The position numbers and the translations under genes are program-made. The notes beneath the pieces were generated by a model. The model saw only the letters and a list, made by a program, of their open reading frames with translations. It was not told where the DNA came from and made no database searches. Below, in pieces: positions 35,566 to 43,636 of a stretch of 64,000 nucleotides of DNA (position 1 is its first letter; every line of letters starts with the position of its first letter). The DNA comes from Paracidovorax konjaci (GTDB lineage: Bacteria; Pseudomonadota; Gammaproteobacteria; Burkholderiales; Burkholderiaceae_C), in NCBI RefSeq assembly GCF_900112675.1, contig NZ_FOMQ01000019.1:1-64000 (forward strand), written 5' to 3'.

Positions 35566-36608
35566 GTCTGCAACTGCTGAGCCCTTTCGTGCCCGAAGGT
35601 GTCTTCGGCCCCATGCCCAACCGCGTTGCGATGGCCGCCATGACACGTGGTTTTGCCGATGAACGGCACCGCTGCACGGAAGAAATCGCGGCCTACTATG
35701 CCCGGCGTGCCGCTGCCGGCGTATCGCTGATCCTGACCGAAGGCATCGTGGTCCATCCGTCGGCGGATGGCTACCGCAACGTGCCCCACCTGCAGAACGA
35801 CGAGCATGCCGACAGCTGGATACCGGCCATCCGGCAGGTGCAGGAAGCCGGGGGGCGCATCGTCGCGCAACTGTGGCACTGCGGGCGCATCTCGCACCCG
35901 GATTTCACTGGTGGGCTGGCGCCGGTCAGTTCCACGGACCGGCCGGCGGCCGGGATCAATCGCCAGAACGGCCAGCCCTACGGGCAACCCCGGGCGCTGC
36001 ATGCATCGGAGATGCCTGGCATCTACCGTCTTTTCGAGGAGGCCGCGCAGCGTGCACTGGGTGCTGGCTTCGACGGCGTGCAGGTCCACATGGGGCATGG
36101 ATACCTGTTCGACCAGTTCCTGGATGCGCGCATCAATGACCGGACCGATGCCTATGGCGGATCGGTCGAGAACCGTTGCCGCATCGCGCTGGAGCTGGTG
36201 GAGCGTCTGCTGCCCGTTTGCGGCCCGCAAAGGCTCATGGTCCGCATCTCGCCCGCGCGGATGATGGGGGGGCTGTACGAGTGGCCGGACCTGGACGACA
36301 TGCTTGGCCATCTCATTCCCAGACTCGACCGCCTGGGGCTGAGGCAGCTGGACATCAGCTGTGCGGACGCACCCTATGCCGAAACCTCCGGCAGGATCGT
36401 GCGCAAGGTGCGCCCCCTCTGGCCCCATTTCCTGATCGGCGGAGCCTCGCTGTCGGCTGGGGATGCCGAGCACGAAATCCAGGAAGGACTGCTGGACATG
36501 GTCACGTGGGGCCGCGCGCTCCTCGCCAACCCCGACTTCGTGCGCAGGCTGGAGCGTGGACAGGCCCTCGAACCCATGACGCCCGAGCGGCGTGCCGTGC
36601 TCTACTGA
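35562..36608 (+). CDS. NADH:flavin oxidoreductase, old yellow enzyme family
   Basis: The product is 348 residues, a FMN-dependent TIM barrel. Typical features are PNRVAMAAMTRGFAD near the start, the substrate His pair in VQVHMGHGYLFDQFLD, NDRTDAYGGSVENRCRI, and the FMN phosphate region FLIGGASLSAGDAE with VTWGRALLANPDFV. These enzymes reduce activated C=C bonds or demethylate/dehalogenate various substrates. It is the last gene of the plus-strand island operon and overlaps the RmlD-like gene by 4 bp. An OYE enzyme is not a known part of the dideoxyhexose pathway, so its role here is open. Confidence 0.8.
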   Translation: MSLQLLSPFVPEGVFGPMPNRVAMAAMTRGFADERHRCTEEIAAYYARRAAAGVSLILTEGIVVHPSADGYRNVPHLQNDEHADSWIPAIRQVQEAGGRIVAQLWHCGRISHPDFTGGLAPVSSTDRPAAGINRQNGQPYGQPRALHASEMPGIYRLFEEAAQRALGAGFDGVQVHMGHGYLFDQFLDARINDRTDAYGGSVENRCRIALELVERLLPVCGPQRLMVRISPARMMGGLYEWPDLDDMLGHLIPRLDRLGLRQLDISCADAPYAETSGRIVRKVRPLWPHFLIGGASLSAGDAEHEIQEGLLDMVTWGRALLANPDFVRRLERGQALEPMTPERRAVLY

Positions 36609-36624
36609 TCCGACCTGGGATCAG
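36605..36624. terminator. Hairpin between the two convergent island operons
   Basis: CTGATCC (36605-36611) and GGATCAG (36618-36624) form a 7-bp stem with a 6-nt loop that contains the stop region of both convergent genes. There is no U-tract on either side, so it may be a weak bidirectional terminator. Confidence 0.4.
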
Positions 36625-37868
36625 CCGACGCGGCCGCTGAAGAATTCGGCGATCGTGAAGTCCTGGGCGCTTTCCTCGTGCGCCTGCCGCATGGCCGAGG
36701 GCAGATCGGCATAGACCTCCCGCCACCACGCTGGAGTGCCGACGAACCCTTTGTTGAGCGTCAGATTGAACAGAGGAATGCTCTTGAGCGACAGGACATC
36801 GACGAACTCGTCCATCGGCAGCAGGTGCTTTGCGGCGAAACGGTAGCCATCGGCGAGGTCCTGGGCCGGCTCGCCCCACTTGCGCGCCAGGCTTTGCCAC
36901 AGCAGGCACTCGACAGCGGCCTTCTGTATATGCTGGTAGGGCTCTTCGGTCCTGTGCTGGATCTCGGATGCTCCGCGCATGTCTTCCGGAAGCGACCACA
37001 GCTCGCACATGTCCTGGGTTCGGCTCACCAGAAAGCGTTCTGAGAAGTGAAAGGGGATCTGCTTCCAGGATGAATGTGCCAGGAAGCCGAACTTTCCCGT
37101 GTTCCTGCTGCCATCGTCGAAGAGTTCCTCCACGGCGCGGTAGAGCGATCCGGTGACGACCGTATCGCTTCGCATGCGGACCGAATACGGCACCCCGACC
37201 TCGGCCAGGTGCAGGGCGCCTGCCTTGGCGGAACGGATGATGGCATTGCGGCTGTCCACCATGTTCTGGGGTTGGGGAAGCGTGACCACGGCGTCCACCC
37301 AGGGCCGGCAGGCGTCGAGGCTGGCTGCGGACTGATGGTCCCACGTGACAAAGCAGACATGGGCCTCGGGGCATGCCATGCGTTGCCAGGCCAGCGCCAT
37401 GGGCGTGTAGGGAAAGACCGGACCTTGCACGAAGATGCCGAGCGAGGGCGTGCGGGAGGGCGGTACGCGCTGCAGCGACAGACCTTCGAACACCCGCGAG
37501 AAAGCCTGGAGCTGGTCGATGTCTCCATGGCGGCTGCTGTGCGTGAGCGCCGGTATGCAGCGGTAATCGCCCCACAGGTTGCGGATCTGGTTCATGATTT
37601 CCGCGGAGTGCGCCGCGAAGATCACCACGAGCACTTCGTCGTGCGGCTCCTGCATGAGCGCATCGGGGCTTCGCACAGGAACCCCGTGGATCTGCTTGCC
37701 CTGGTTCGCGGTGAACGGACACACGGTGTATTCCACCGGCAGGCCCAGCAGCGGGTAGTAGTCCGTGAAGGCCTGCCCGGCGCCCCAGCCGATCAGGCGG
37801 ACCTTGGCCGGATCGATTTCCGGATACTTCAAAAGAACGCGGTCGAGGCCGCCCCGAGTCTTGGCCAT
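36621..37868 (-). CDS. WavE-like glycosyltransferase with N-terminal Rossmann-like domain
   Basis: The product is 415 residues. Residues about 140-300 match the WavE lipopolysaccharide-synthesis family: SLGIFVQGPVFPYTPMALAW, ACPEAHVCFVTWDHQ, and the acidic VRMRSDTVVTGSLY, likely the metal/sugar-nucleotide site. The first ~120 residues look like a PglD-N-type Rossmann fold (VRLIGWGAGQAFTDYYPLLG, IHGVPVRSPDALM). It is the last gene of the minus-strand island operon, 47 bp after the FkbM gene. It may add a further sugar to the flagellin glycan. Confidence 0.65.
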   Translation of the reverse strand: MAKTRGGLDRVLLKYPEIDPAKVRLIGWGAGQAFTDYYPLLGLPVEYTVCPFTANQGKQIHGVPVRSPDALMQEPHDEVLVVIFAAHSAEIMNQIRNLWGDYRCIPALTHSSRHGDIDQLQAFSRVFEGLSLQRVPPSRTPSLGIFVQGPVFPYTPMALAWQRMACPEAHVCFVTWDHQSAASLDACRPWVDAVVTLPQPQNMVDSRNAIIRSAKAGALHLAEVGVPYSVRMRSDTVVTGSLYRAVEELFDDGSRNTGKFGFLAHSSWKQIPFHFSERFLVSRTQDMCELWSLPEDMRGASEIQHRTEEPYQHIQKAAVECLLWQSLARKWGEPAQDLADGYRFAAKHLLPMDEFVDVLSLKSIPLFNLTLNKGFVGTPAWWREVYADLPSAMRQAHEESAQDFTIAEFFSGRVG

Positions 37869-37915
37869 CCTGCGGTGCCCTCTGGATAGTGGAATGGAAT
37901 GCCTCTGGAGAGGCC

Positions 37916-39145
37916 TCAGCGATAGAAATACAGGCAGGTGTCCCAGCGGTCCTCGGTGTGGTGCTGCAGGCCGATCGAGTAGCCAGGGGCCACGGTATCC
38001 ACCAACGCCGGTATGTCCACCAGATCGGTCGCGCGGTGATAGGCGGATATCGCCATCTTGGGCAGACCGGCGCGGATGGCCGCCTGGGCACCCCGCAGCG
38101 CCGGTATTTCGAAGCCTTCGATGTCCATCTTGATGAAAGTCGGAGGCGCATCGATGAGGTCGTCGATGCGCCGGATGCTCACCGTCTCCAGCGGTGCATC
38201 CGGATCGACGGCGATGCTGCCGCCATGTCCCCCCAGGTGGTGGAAGGGGGCTTGCGCGTCGTGCTCGCCGACGGCGAAGGGGTGCAGCGAAATCCTGGAT
38301 GCGAGCGCGGTGCCTGCGTAGCCCTGCTGCAGCTTGCGCAGCACCTCGAGGTTCAAGCGGTCGGGCTCGATCATCCAGGAGTGCCCGATGCGGTCGCCCG
38401 TCATGCCCAGGAGCCCGGTCGTGGACTCGCCGATGGAGGCTCCGCAATCGACGAACCTCTCGTCGTCGGACAAATTCAGCAGGCCTGAACGGAAGTACAG
38501 CGTGGAGTAGGGTCTGGCCACGGTGAGGTACCACTCCGGGTTGCAGCTCAGGTGAAACATGAGCACGCTGCGCAATGTGTTCACCGAATGCGCATCCGCA
38601 AACCGCCGTTCAAGCGCCTGGAATTCATCGAATCTGCGGCTGATGGCAGGAGCCCAGTCCGCCGTGCGGTAGTCCACACGGTCGTTCATGCCGAAGAGCC
38701 GTGTGACCTGCTCGTGGTTCAGGTGGGCGATGCCATGGCGGGTGCAGAGCCGGTCGAAAAATCGCCGGGAATAGTCGGTCCGGCAACAGTTGATGGCAAT
38801 GATGTCCGGGTCCTGGCGCAACATCGCGAGAAAGCGTTCGGTGGAGATGATCTCCACGCCGTAGTAGTCCTCGCCGCTGGTGTATTTGAAGTCGTCGACC
38901 ACGGCCAGCGCCCAGCCCTGGTCGCGCGTCGCGCGGATGAAGACTTCCGCGAAGGTCTTCGTCCCCAGGAGGACGAAGCGCGTGCGTTCTCCTCGCCGCG
39001 CGAAGATCTCGCGGGCCTGGGAGGGGATGCAGAAATGCGGATCGCGTCGGTAGAGCTCCAGCATGGCGAGCAGCGCTTCATCCGATTGGAAGGGGGCAAG
39101 ATTGATGCGGCTGACCAGGGCATCGGGCGCGAAGGAAGGAGGCAT
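37916..39145 (-). CDS. FkbM-family methyltransferase with N-terminal Rossmann-like domain
   Basis: The product is 409 residues from ATG 39145, which has an AAGGTCTCC upstream. A TTG at 39205 that overlaps the previous stop is the alternative start. The SAM-binding part begins near residue 230 (FVDCGASIGESTTGLLG) and shows the FkbM signature KMDIEGFEIPALRGA near 336. The N-terminal third contains another PglD-N-like segment (RFVLLGTKTFAEVFIRATRD). FkbM enzymes O-methylate sugars and polyketides. O-methylated sugars are known on phytopathogen flagellins, so methylation of the flagellin glycan is a reasonable inference. Confidence 0.8.
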   Translation of the reverse strand: MPPSFAPDALVSRINLAPFQSDEALLAMLELYRRDPHFCIPSQAREIFARRGERTRFVLLGTKTFAEVFIRATRDQGWALAVVDDFKYTSGEDYYGVEIISTERFLAMLRQDPDIIAINCCRTDYSRRFFDRLCTRHGIAHLNHEQVTRLFGMNDRVDYRTADWAPAISRRFDEFQALERRFADAHSVNTLRSVLMFHLSCNPEWYLTVARPYSTLYFRSGLLNLSDDERFVDCGASIGESTTGLLGMTGDRIGHSWMIEPDRLNLEVLRKLQQGYAGTALASRISLHPFAVGEHDAQAPFHHLGGHGGSIAVDPDAPLETVSIRRIDDLIDAPPTFIKMDIEGFEIPALRGAQAAIRAGLPKMAISAYHRATDLVDIPALVDTVAPGYSIGLQHHTEDRWDTCLYFYR

Positions 39146-39201
39146 GGAGACCTTGTATGTCGCTTGGGGGCGGGCTTGCGGTGCCGGCGTGCCGGAGGCG
39201 C

Positions 39202-39867
39202 TCAACTCCAGGCGAACCGCCGGGCCGGATTGCCCATGATCGTGATGTTCGGCGGTATGCGGCCGTACACCACGCTGCCCGCGCCGATCTTGACGTTGTC
39301 ACCGATGACGGTGCCGCTGGTGATGACGCAATTGGGGTGGATCGACACGAAATTGCCGATCTTGGCGCCTCCCCCGATGGAACAATGGCTGTTGATCTGG
39401 CACCAGTCGCCGATCCGGACGTCGTGCCCGATGACCGTGTACTCCTGGATGCAGACGAAATCGCCGATCTGTACATCGACCGAGATGCCGACCCGGGGCG
39501 CGACGATGCAGCCCCTTCCCAGCCGGGCATGCCGTGTCACGTTGGCCTGGGGATGGACCACGGTGGCGAAATCCACGTCGTGGAGGGTGCGCAGCGTTTC
39601 GGTGTACTTGAGGCGGGCCGCGGGATCTCCCAGTGCCGCCATGAATACATCTCCGCTGACCGGGACATACGTGAGCGGGTCGCCCACGATGCCGATGGAG
39701 CGGTGCATGCCGTCCAGCGCGGAGGTGCGGGAGTCGAGAAAGCCCTTGGGCCGAAACAGTGGGTTGTCGTCCTCGATATAGGTCAACACCTCCCGGCCGA
39801 AACCTCCCGCACCGACGATGAGCAGATTGCGGCGCGCGTCCGCAGGGGCTTGGGAAGGCGAAGGCAT
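39202..39867 (-). CDS. NeuD/PglD-type sugar O- or N-acyltransferase (left-handed beta-helix)
   Basis: The product is 221 residues. The N-terminal Rossmann part (LLIVGAGGFGREVLTYIEDD) is followed by a hexapeptide-repeat beta-helix: IVAPRVGISVDVQIGDFVCI, then HDVRIGDWCQINSHCSIGGG and IGDNVKIGAGSVVYGRIPPN. It ends GNPARRFAWS. Members acylate an amino or hydroxyl group on a nucleotide sugar. Next to an ACP, KAS-III and ketoreductase it may transfer a short 3-hydroxyacyl group, as proposed for viosamine islands. The preferred donor is unknown. Confidence 0.8.
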   Translation of the reverse strand: MPSPSQAPADARRNLLIVGAGGFGREVLTYIEDDNPLFRPKGFLDSRTSALDGMHRSIGIVGDPLTYVPVSGDVFMAALGDPAARLKYTETLRTLHDVDFATVVHPQANVTRHARLGRGCIVAPRVGISVDVQIGDFVCIQEYTVIGHDVRIGDWCQINSHCSIGGGAKIGNFVSIHPNCVITSGTVIGDNVKIGAGSVVYGRIPPNITIMGNPARRFAWS

Positions 39868-39877
39868 GGTGTCGCGC

Positions 39878-40645
39878 TCAGCTGATGGTGAGGCCGCCAT
39901 CCATGACCAGCGTCGTGCCCGTGATCCACCGGCTGGCCTGGGACAGCAGGAAGACGGCGGCATTCGCCACGTCGTCGGGCTTGCCGAAACCCAGCGGATA
40001 GTTGCCGCGTTCCTGCTCCATCGAACCCACCAGTGTGGCGGTGGCGTCCAGCAGGGGGGTCTCGACCAGCGCGGGCGACAGACAGTTGGCCCGGATGCCC
40101 CGTTTCACCACTTCCATCGCAAGGCAGCGAACCATCGCAATCAACGCCGCCTTGGTGCCGGAGTAGGCTGCCACCCCGGGCACGCCGATGTGCGCGGCGA
40201 TCGAGGCGATGAACACCATTGAACCGCCCGGCGCGATCAGGCTGCGCTTGAGCAGCGCCTGCGTCAGCAGCATGGGGGCGTCGACATTGATGCTCTGGAC
40301 TTCGCGCAGATGCTGCTCGGTGATCATGCGCACGGGAGCCAGGCGGGAAATGCCCGCACTGTGCACCACGCCGTTCAAAAGGGCCTTGCCGATCTGTTCG
40401 ACCACCGCGGTGCGGTCCGGGGCCTGGGTCAGGTCTGCACGCAGTACCTGGTGCGCCCCCTCGGGCGCTGCGGCCTGCAGCGCCTCCAGCGTGCGGGCCA
40501 GGCGCTCTTCGTCCCGCCCTACCCCGACCACGTCCGCGCCCATGCGGGCACAAGCCAGGGCGATGGAATGGCCGAGGCCCGATGTGGCACCCGTCACCAG
40601 GATGCGTTGGCCCGTGAGGTGGAAAGGGGTGAGGGCGGCTTCCAT
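39878..40645 (-). CDS. FabG-like short-chain dehydrogenase/ketoreductase
   Basis: The product is 255 residues, a classical SDR. The cofactor motif is RILVTGATSGLGHSIALA, the structural motif is VVHSAGIS, and the catalytic Ser and Tyr/Lys are in VFIASIAAHIG and AAYSGTKAALIAMV. It lies 4 bp after the KAS-III gene and 10 bp before the acyltransferase. The likely activity is reduction of a 3-oxoacyl-ACP to 3-hydroxyacyl-ACP, by analogy with fabG-like genes in flagellin glycosylation islands. Confidence 0.8.
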   Translation of the reverse strand: MEAALTPFHLTGQRILVTGATSGLGHSIALACARMGADVVGVGRDEERLARTLEALQAAAPEGAHQVLRADLTQAPDRTAVVEQIGKALLNGVVHSAGISRLAPVRMITEQHLREVQSINVDAPMLLTQALLKRSLIAPGGSMVFIASIAAHIGVPGVAAYSGTKAALIAMVRCLAMEVVKRGIRANCLSPALVETPLLDATATLVGSMEQERGNYPLGFGKPDDVANAAVFLLSQASRWITGTTLVMDGGLTIS

Positions 40646-40649
40646 GGCG

Positions 40650-41687
40650 TCAGGACTCCAGCATCGCGGGGAACCGTGCGCCTGCGATGTCCAGGATGCA
40701 GGTGCCCCAGGACAGCCCGATGCCGAAGCCGCTCAGCAGCAACTTGTGCGAACCGCTCTCCAGGGTTTCGTTCAATCGCGCGGTCATCGTCACCGGCAGC
40801 GTGGCCCCGCTGGTATTGCCGTAATCGGCCAGCGTCGAGGGAACCTTTTCGGTGGGCAGCGCCAGTTTCTTGCGAATGGTCTCGTTGATCATCCGGTTGG
40901 CCTGATGGAAGATGAAGTAATCCACATCCTCCTTGGACACGCCCGCATATTGAAGCGCGCGTTCCACGGAAGGCGGCACCTTCTGCGTCGAGAAACTGAG
41001 CACGGCAGGACCGTCGAGGATGAGCCGGTCCGGCCACTGGAGCTCTCCGTTCTCGTCGCGCGCCGGAATGCTGTGGTGGAAGGCATAGGGCTCCCGATGC
41101 CCGCCCACCGGCTTGATGATCGCCTTGTAGCCGCTGCCGTCACTGTTGAGGTCGAAGTACATCGGCGGCGCTGCAGGATCGAATTCCAGGGCGGTGGCCG
41201 TGCCGGCATCGGAGAACAGCGGGTCTTTTTCGCTCGCGGACCGGTCCCCCACCAGCAGCAGGCCCTTTTTCACAGTGCCCGACGCGATCATGCTGCCCAG
41301 GAGGTGCAGGCCGAACGGGTAGCCCGAGCAGCCCAGATTCACATCGAATGCGATGGTGCCGGAGGCCAGCTGCAGCCGGTCTTGCAGGATGATGGCAGTG
41401 GAAGGGATCGGGTAGTCGGGGGACTGCGTGACCACGATGAGCGCGTGCACCTCGTCGCGGGCCCACTGCAGCTCTTCCAGCAGCTTCTCGGTGGCGTCCA
41501 GCGCCAGATCGGAAAAGCACTGCCACGAAGCGCAGAGTCGGCGCTGCTGGATACCGATGTTGCGCACCAGCCGCTCCCGTTCGGACCGGATCTTCGGCGG
41601 GCAGTCCTCCAGATTGGAGATGACGCGCTTGGGAACGCAACTGGTCATGCCCGCAAAGCGCACGTTGTGCAAGGTGGACAGGCCCAT
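40650..41687 (-). CDS. 3-oxoacyl-ACP synthase III-like (KAS-III) protein
   Basis: The product is 345 residues of the FabH family. The catalytic triad is complete: C120 in NLGCSGYPFG, H260 in FIFHQANRMI and N290 in YGNTSGATLP. It condenses an acyl-CoA with malonyl-ACP. It lies 6 bp after the ACP gene and 4 bp before the ketoreductase, so the three probably form a small dedicated acyl-building unit rather than the housekeeping fatty-acid pathway. Confidence 0.85.
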   Translation of the reverse strand: MGLSTLHNVRFAGMTSCVPKRVISNLEDCPPKIRSERERLVRNIGIQQRRLCASWQCFSDLALDATEKLLEELQWARDEVHALIVVTQSPDYPIPSTAIILQDRLQLASGTIAFDVNLGCSGYPFGLHLLGSMIASGTVKKGLLLVGDRSASEKDPLFSDAGTATALEFDPAAPPMYFDLNSDGSGYKAIIKPVGGHREPYAFHHSIPARDENGELQWPDRLILDGPAVLSFSTQKVPPSVERALQYAGVSKEDVDYFIFHQANRMINETIRKKLALPTEKVPSTLADYGNTSGATLPVTMTARLNETLESGSHKLLLSGFGIGLSWGTCILDIAGARFPAMLES

Positions 41688-41693
41688 GGTGCG

Positions 41694-41924
41694 TTACCCC
41701 AGCAGCTTGTAGAGATCCGTCACCGTGGTGCAGTTCTTCAGGTCGTCGCCCACGATGGTCTTTCCGTATTCCACATCGAACATCACGATGACGCCCAGGG
41801 CGGCCAGGGAGTCCCATTCGGGGAGGGCACGCAATTCGGTGTCGGGCGTCACCTCCACGGGCTCCTGGAAGTCGACGGCGGTCAGAAAGCTCTCGATGAA
41901 CTGCTCGATGGAAGGCGAAGGCAT
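41694..41924 (-). CDS. Acyl carrier protein-like
   Basis: The product is 76 residues with the four-helix ACP pattern. The phosphopantetheine attachment Ser is S39 in LPEWDSLAALG (DSL motif). A GGAG ribosome site precedes the ATG. It is the first gene of the minus-strand island operon, and its start is only 15 bp past the terminator of the minus-strand flagellin, so there is almost no room for a separate promoter. Confidence 0.85.
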   Translation of the reverse strand: MPSPSIEQFIESFLTAVDFQEPVEVTPDTELRALPEWDSLAALGVIVMFDVEYGKTIVGDDLKNCTTVTDLYKLLG

Positions 41925-41939
41925 GCGTACTCCAGAATG

Positions 41940-41978
41940 AAAAAAGCCGCTCGGGCCAAGATGGAAGGCCCGAACGGC
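41940..41978 (-). terminator. Rho-independent terminator after the minus-strand flagellin gene
   Basis: On the minus strand a stem of about 12 pairs (CCGTTCGGGCC with GGCCCGAGCGG, one mismatch) and a 9-nt loop is followed by six U residues. It lies 26 bp beyond the flagellin stop and directly ahead of the ACP ribosome site. Confidence 0.85.
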
Positions 41979-42003
41979 AGTGTATTAGCCCCGGAAACCT
42001 TTT

Positions 42004-43233
42004 TCAGCCTTGGAGCAGCTTCAATACCTGCTGAGGCAATTGGTTGGCCTGCGCCACCATGGCGGTGCCGGCCTGCTGCAGGATCTGCGTGCGCGACAGG
42101 TTGGCGGTTTCCTTGGCGAAGTCGGCGTCCACGATGCGGCCGCGCGCCGCCGACATGTTCTCCGACTGGATGTCGATGTTGGCGATGGCGTTCTCGAAGC
42201 GGCTCTGCAGGGCGCCGAGGTCGGCGCGTGCGGAGTTCACCTGGTCGATGGCGCTGTCGATCTTCTTGAGGGCGATCCACGCATCTTTCTGCGTGTCGAT
42301 GTTGACCGAGTCGATGCCCTTCTGAGCCGTACCGGTAGCGGCCGTCAGCGTGGGGGCGGTGAACCCGGTGCTGGCCGTCGAGAAGCCCGAGAAAGTCACG
42401 GTGGCGGGTACCGGCGGGACGGCGTCGGTCAGCTTGCCCGATGCGATCTCCAGGTCGTAGGTGCCGTCGTCCTTCTTGGTCAGGAACGCGGTCACCCCGG
42501 TGTCTGCCGATTTGTTGTTGATCGCGCTCATCACCTGGCCCAGGCGTTCCACCCCGGAGCCCGCAGCCTTGATGGCTCCGAGATCGATCGTGGTGGACGT
42601 GCTGCCCATGTTCACGGCGATGGTCAGCGTGCCGGCGGGGATGGCGCTGGCAAATCCCGAGACCGTCGCATCAGAGGCGTCCACGGAGATGGCGGATGCG
42701 GTGCTCGAGTAGCTGATGTTCGCCAGGCCGGCGGCACGGGTATCGGCCAGCGAACCGAGGGTGACGTTGTCGCCCGAATTGGCACCCACCTGGAAAAGCG
42801 CGCCGGCGAAGCTGCCGTCGAGGATCTTCTGGCCGTTGAAGGTGGTCTGCTTGGAGACGCGGTCGATTTCGTCGGTGAGCTGCTTGACTTCCGCCTGCAG
42901 GGCCGTGCGGTCGGCCTTGCTGTTGGTGGCGTTGCTGGCCTGCACGGCGAGTTCACGCATGCGCTGCAGCATGTCGCCCACCTTGCCCAGCGCGCCTTCG
43001 GCCGTTTGGGCCAGCGAGATGCCGTCGTTGGCATTGCGGCCCGCCACGGTGAGGCCGCGGACCTGGGTGTTCATGCGCTCGGCGATGGCCAGGCCCGCGG
43101 CATCGTCCTTGGCACTGTTCACCCGCAGGCCCGACGAAAGGCGCTGCATGGAAGTGCTCAGCGAGGAGGCGGACAGGCCCAGATTGCGTTGCGCGTTGAT
43201 GGAAGCGATGTTGGTGTTGATGGTCGAGGCCAT
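42004..43233 (-). CDS. fliC: Flagellin (minus-strand copy)
   Basis: This is the filament subunit. The product is 409 residues from [20 protein letters not shown], with an AAGGAG ribosome site. It has the conserved N-terminal D0/D1 part containing a canonical flg22-type region ([20 protein letters not shown]) and the C-terminal part with [20 protein letters not shown], ending QQVLKLLQG. The central 170-330 region is variable, Ser/Thr-rich and the likely site of glycan attachment. It is divergent from a second flagellin. The downstream terminator is followed immediately by the acyl/glycan operon. Confidence 0.96.
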   Translation of the reverse strand: MASTINTNIASINAQRNLGLSASSLSTSMQRLSSGLRVNSAKDDAAGLAIAERMNTQVRGLTVAGRNANDGISLAQTAEGALGKVGDMLQRMRELAVQASNATNSKADRTALQAEVKQLTDEIDRVSKQTTFNGQKILDGSFAGALFQVGANSGDNVTLGSLADTRAAGLANISYSSTASAISVDASDATVSGFASAIPAGTLTIAVNMGSTSTTIDLGAIKAAGSGVERLGQVMSAINNKSADTGVTAFLTKKDDGTYDLEIASGKLTDAVPPVPATVTFSGFSTASTGFTAPTLTAATGTAQKGIDSVNIDTQKDAWIALKKIDSAIDQVNSARADLGALQSRFENAIANIDIQSENMSAARGRIVDADFAKETANLSRTQILQQAGTAMVAQANQLPQQVLKLLQG

Positions 43234-43636
43234 TGCGGAACTCCTTCGCAAAAGGGATGGGCATTGCTGCCGTGGCCAAGGACACACACCGTCATCGGGT
43301 CGCCCTAGCGTTGGAAGGAATTCTGCGGGCCGCCGGTTTTTCCGGACGGGCGAAAAAAGGGAGGAAAACCGGTCAGTTCGATCGTTGTATTTGCGCAACT
43401 TGCCGGAATCCAGAGGGAAGCACGGCTCTGTGTAAGAAATTTTTGCACGCGGACGCTCAAGTTCCCGCCGGGCCGCCCGATAACCCAAGCAACAGGTTCA
43501 CTCAAGCGAATTTGTTGACCGGCAAGCGATGGATGGGTTCACGTGACTGCCGCCCCGGTCTTGGCTGTCAGTTCAATGGAGCTGACGTTTTGATCGGCGG
43601 CTTAGCCGGACTTTAAGTAACCAAGGAGCGTTTCAA
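43234..43636. other. Divergent flagellin intergenic region
   Basis: These 403 bp between the two flagellin starts hold the sigma-28 promoter of the plus-strand flagellin (43457-43483). For the minus-strand flagellin a -10-like CCCGATGA (plus-strand 43292-43299) is present, but no TAAA-type -35 at the right distance, so its promoter is uncertain. No gene is apparent. Confidence 0.5.
43457..43483 (+). promoter_or_regulatory. Sigma-28 (FliA) promoter of the plus-strand flagellin
   Basis: TCAAGTTC (43457-43464), an 11-nt spacer and CCCGATAA (43476-43483) differ from the FliA consensus by few bases. It lies about 155 bp upstream of the ATG, leaving a long 5' leader. Confidence 0.75.

Noticed and set aside
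40650-41924. Housekeeping fatty acid synthesis genes
   Set aside because: The ACP, KAS-III and ketoreductase genes lack the usual plsX, fabD and fabF neighbours and sit in a glycan operon with an acyltransferase and a methyltransferase.
43292-43299. Sigma-28 promoter for the minus-strand flagellin
   Set aside because: The -10-like CCCGATGA is not paired with a recognisable -35 element at 11 nt, so it was not listed as a promoter.
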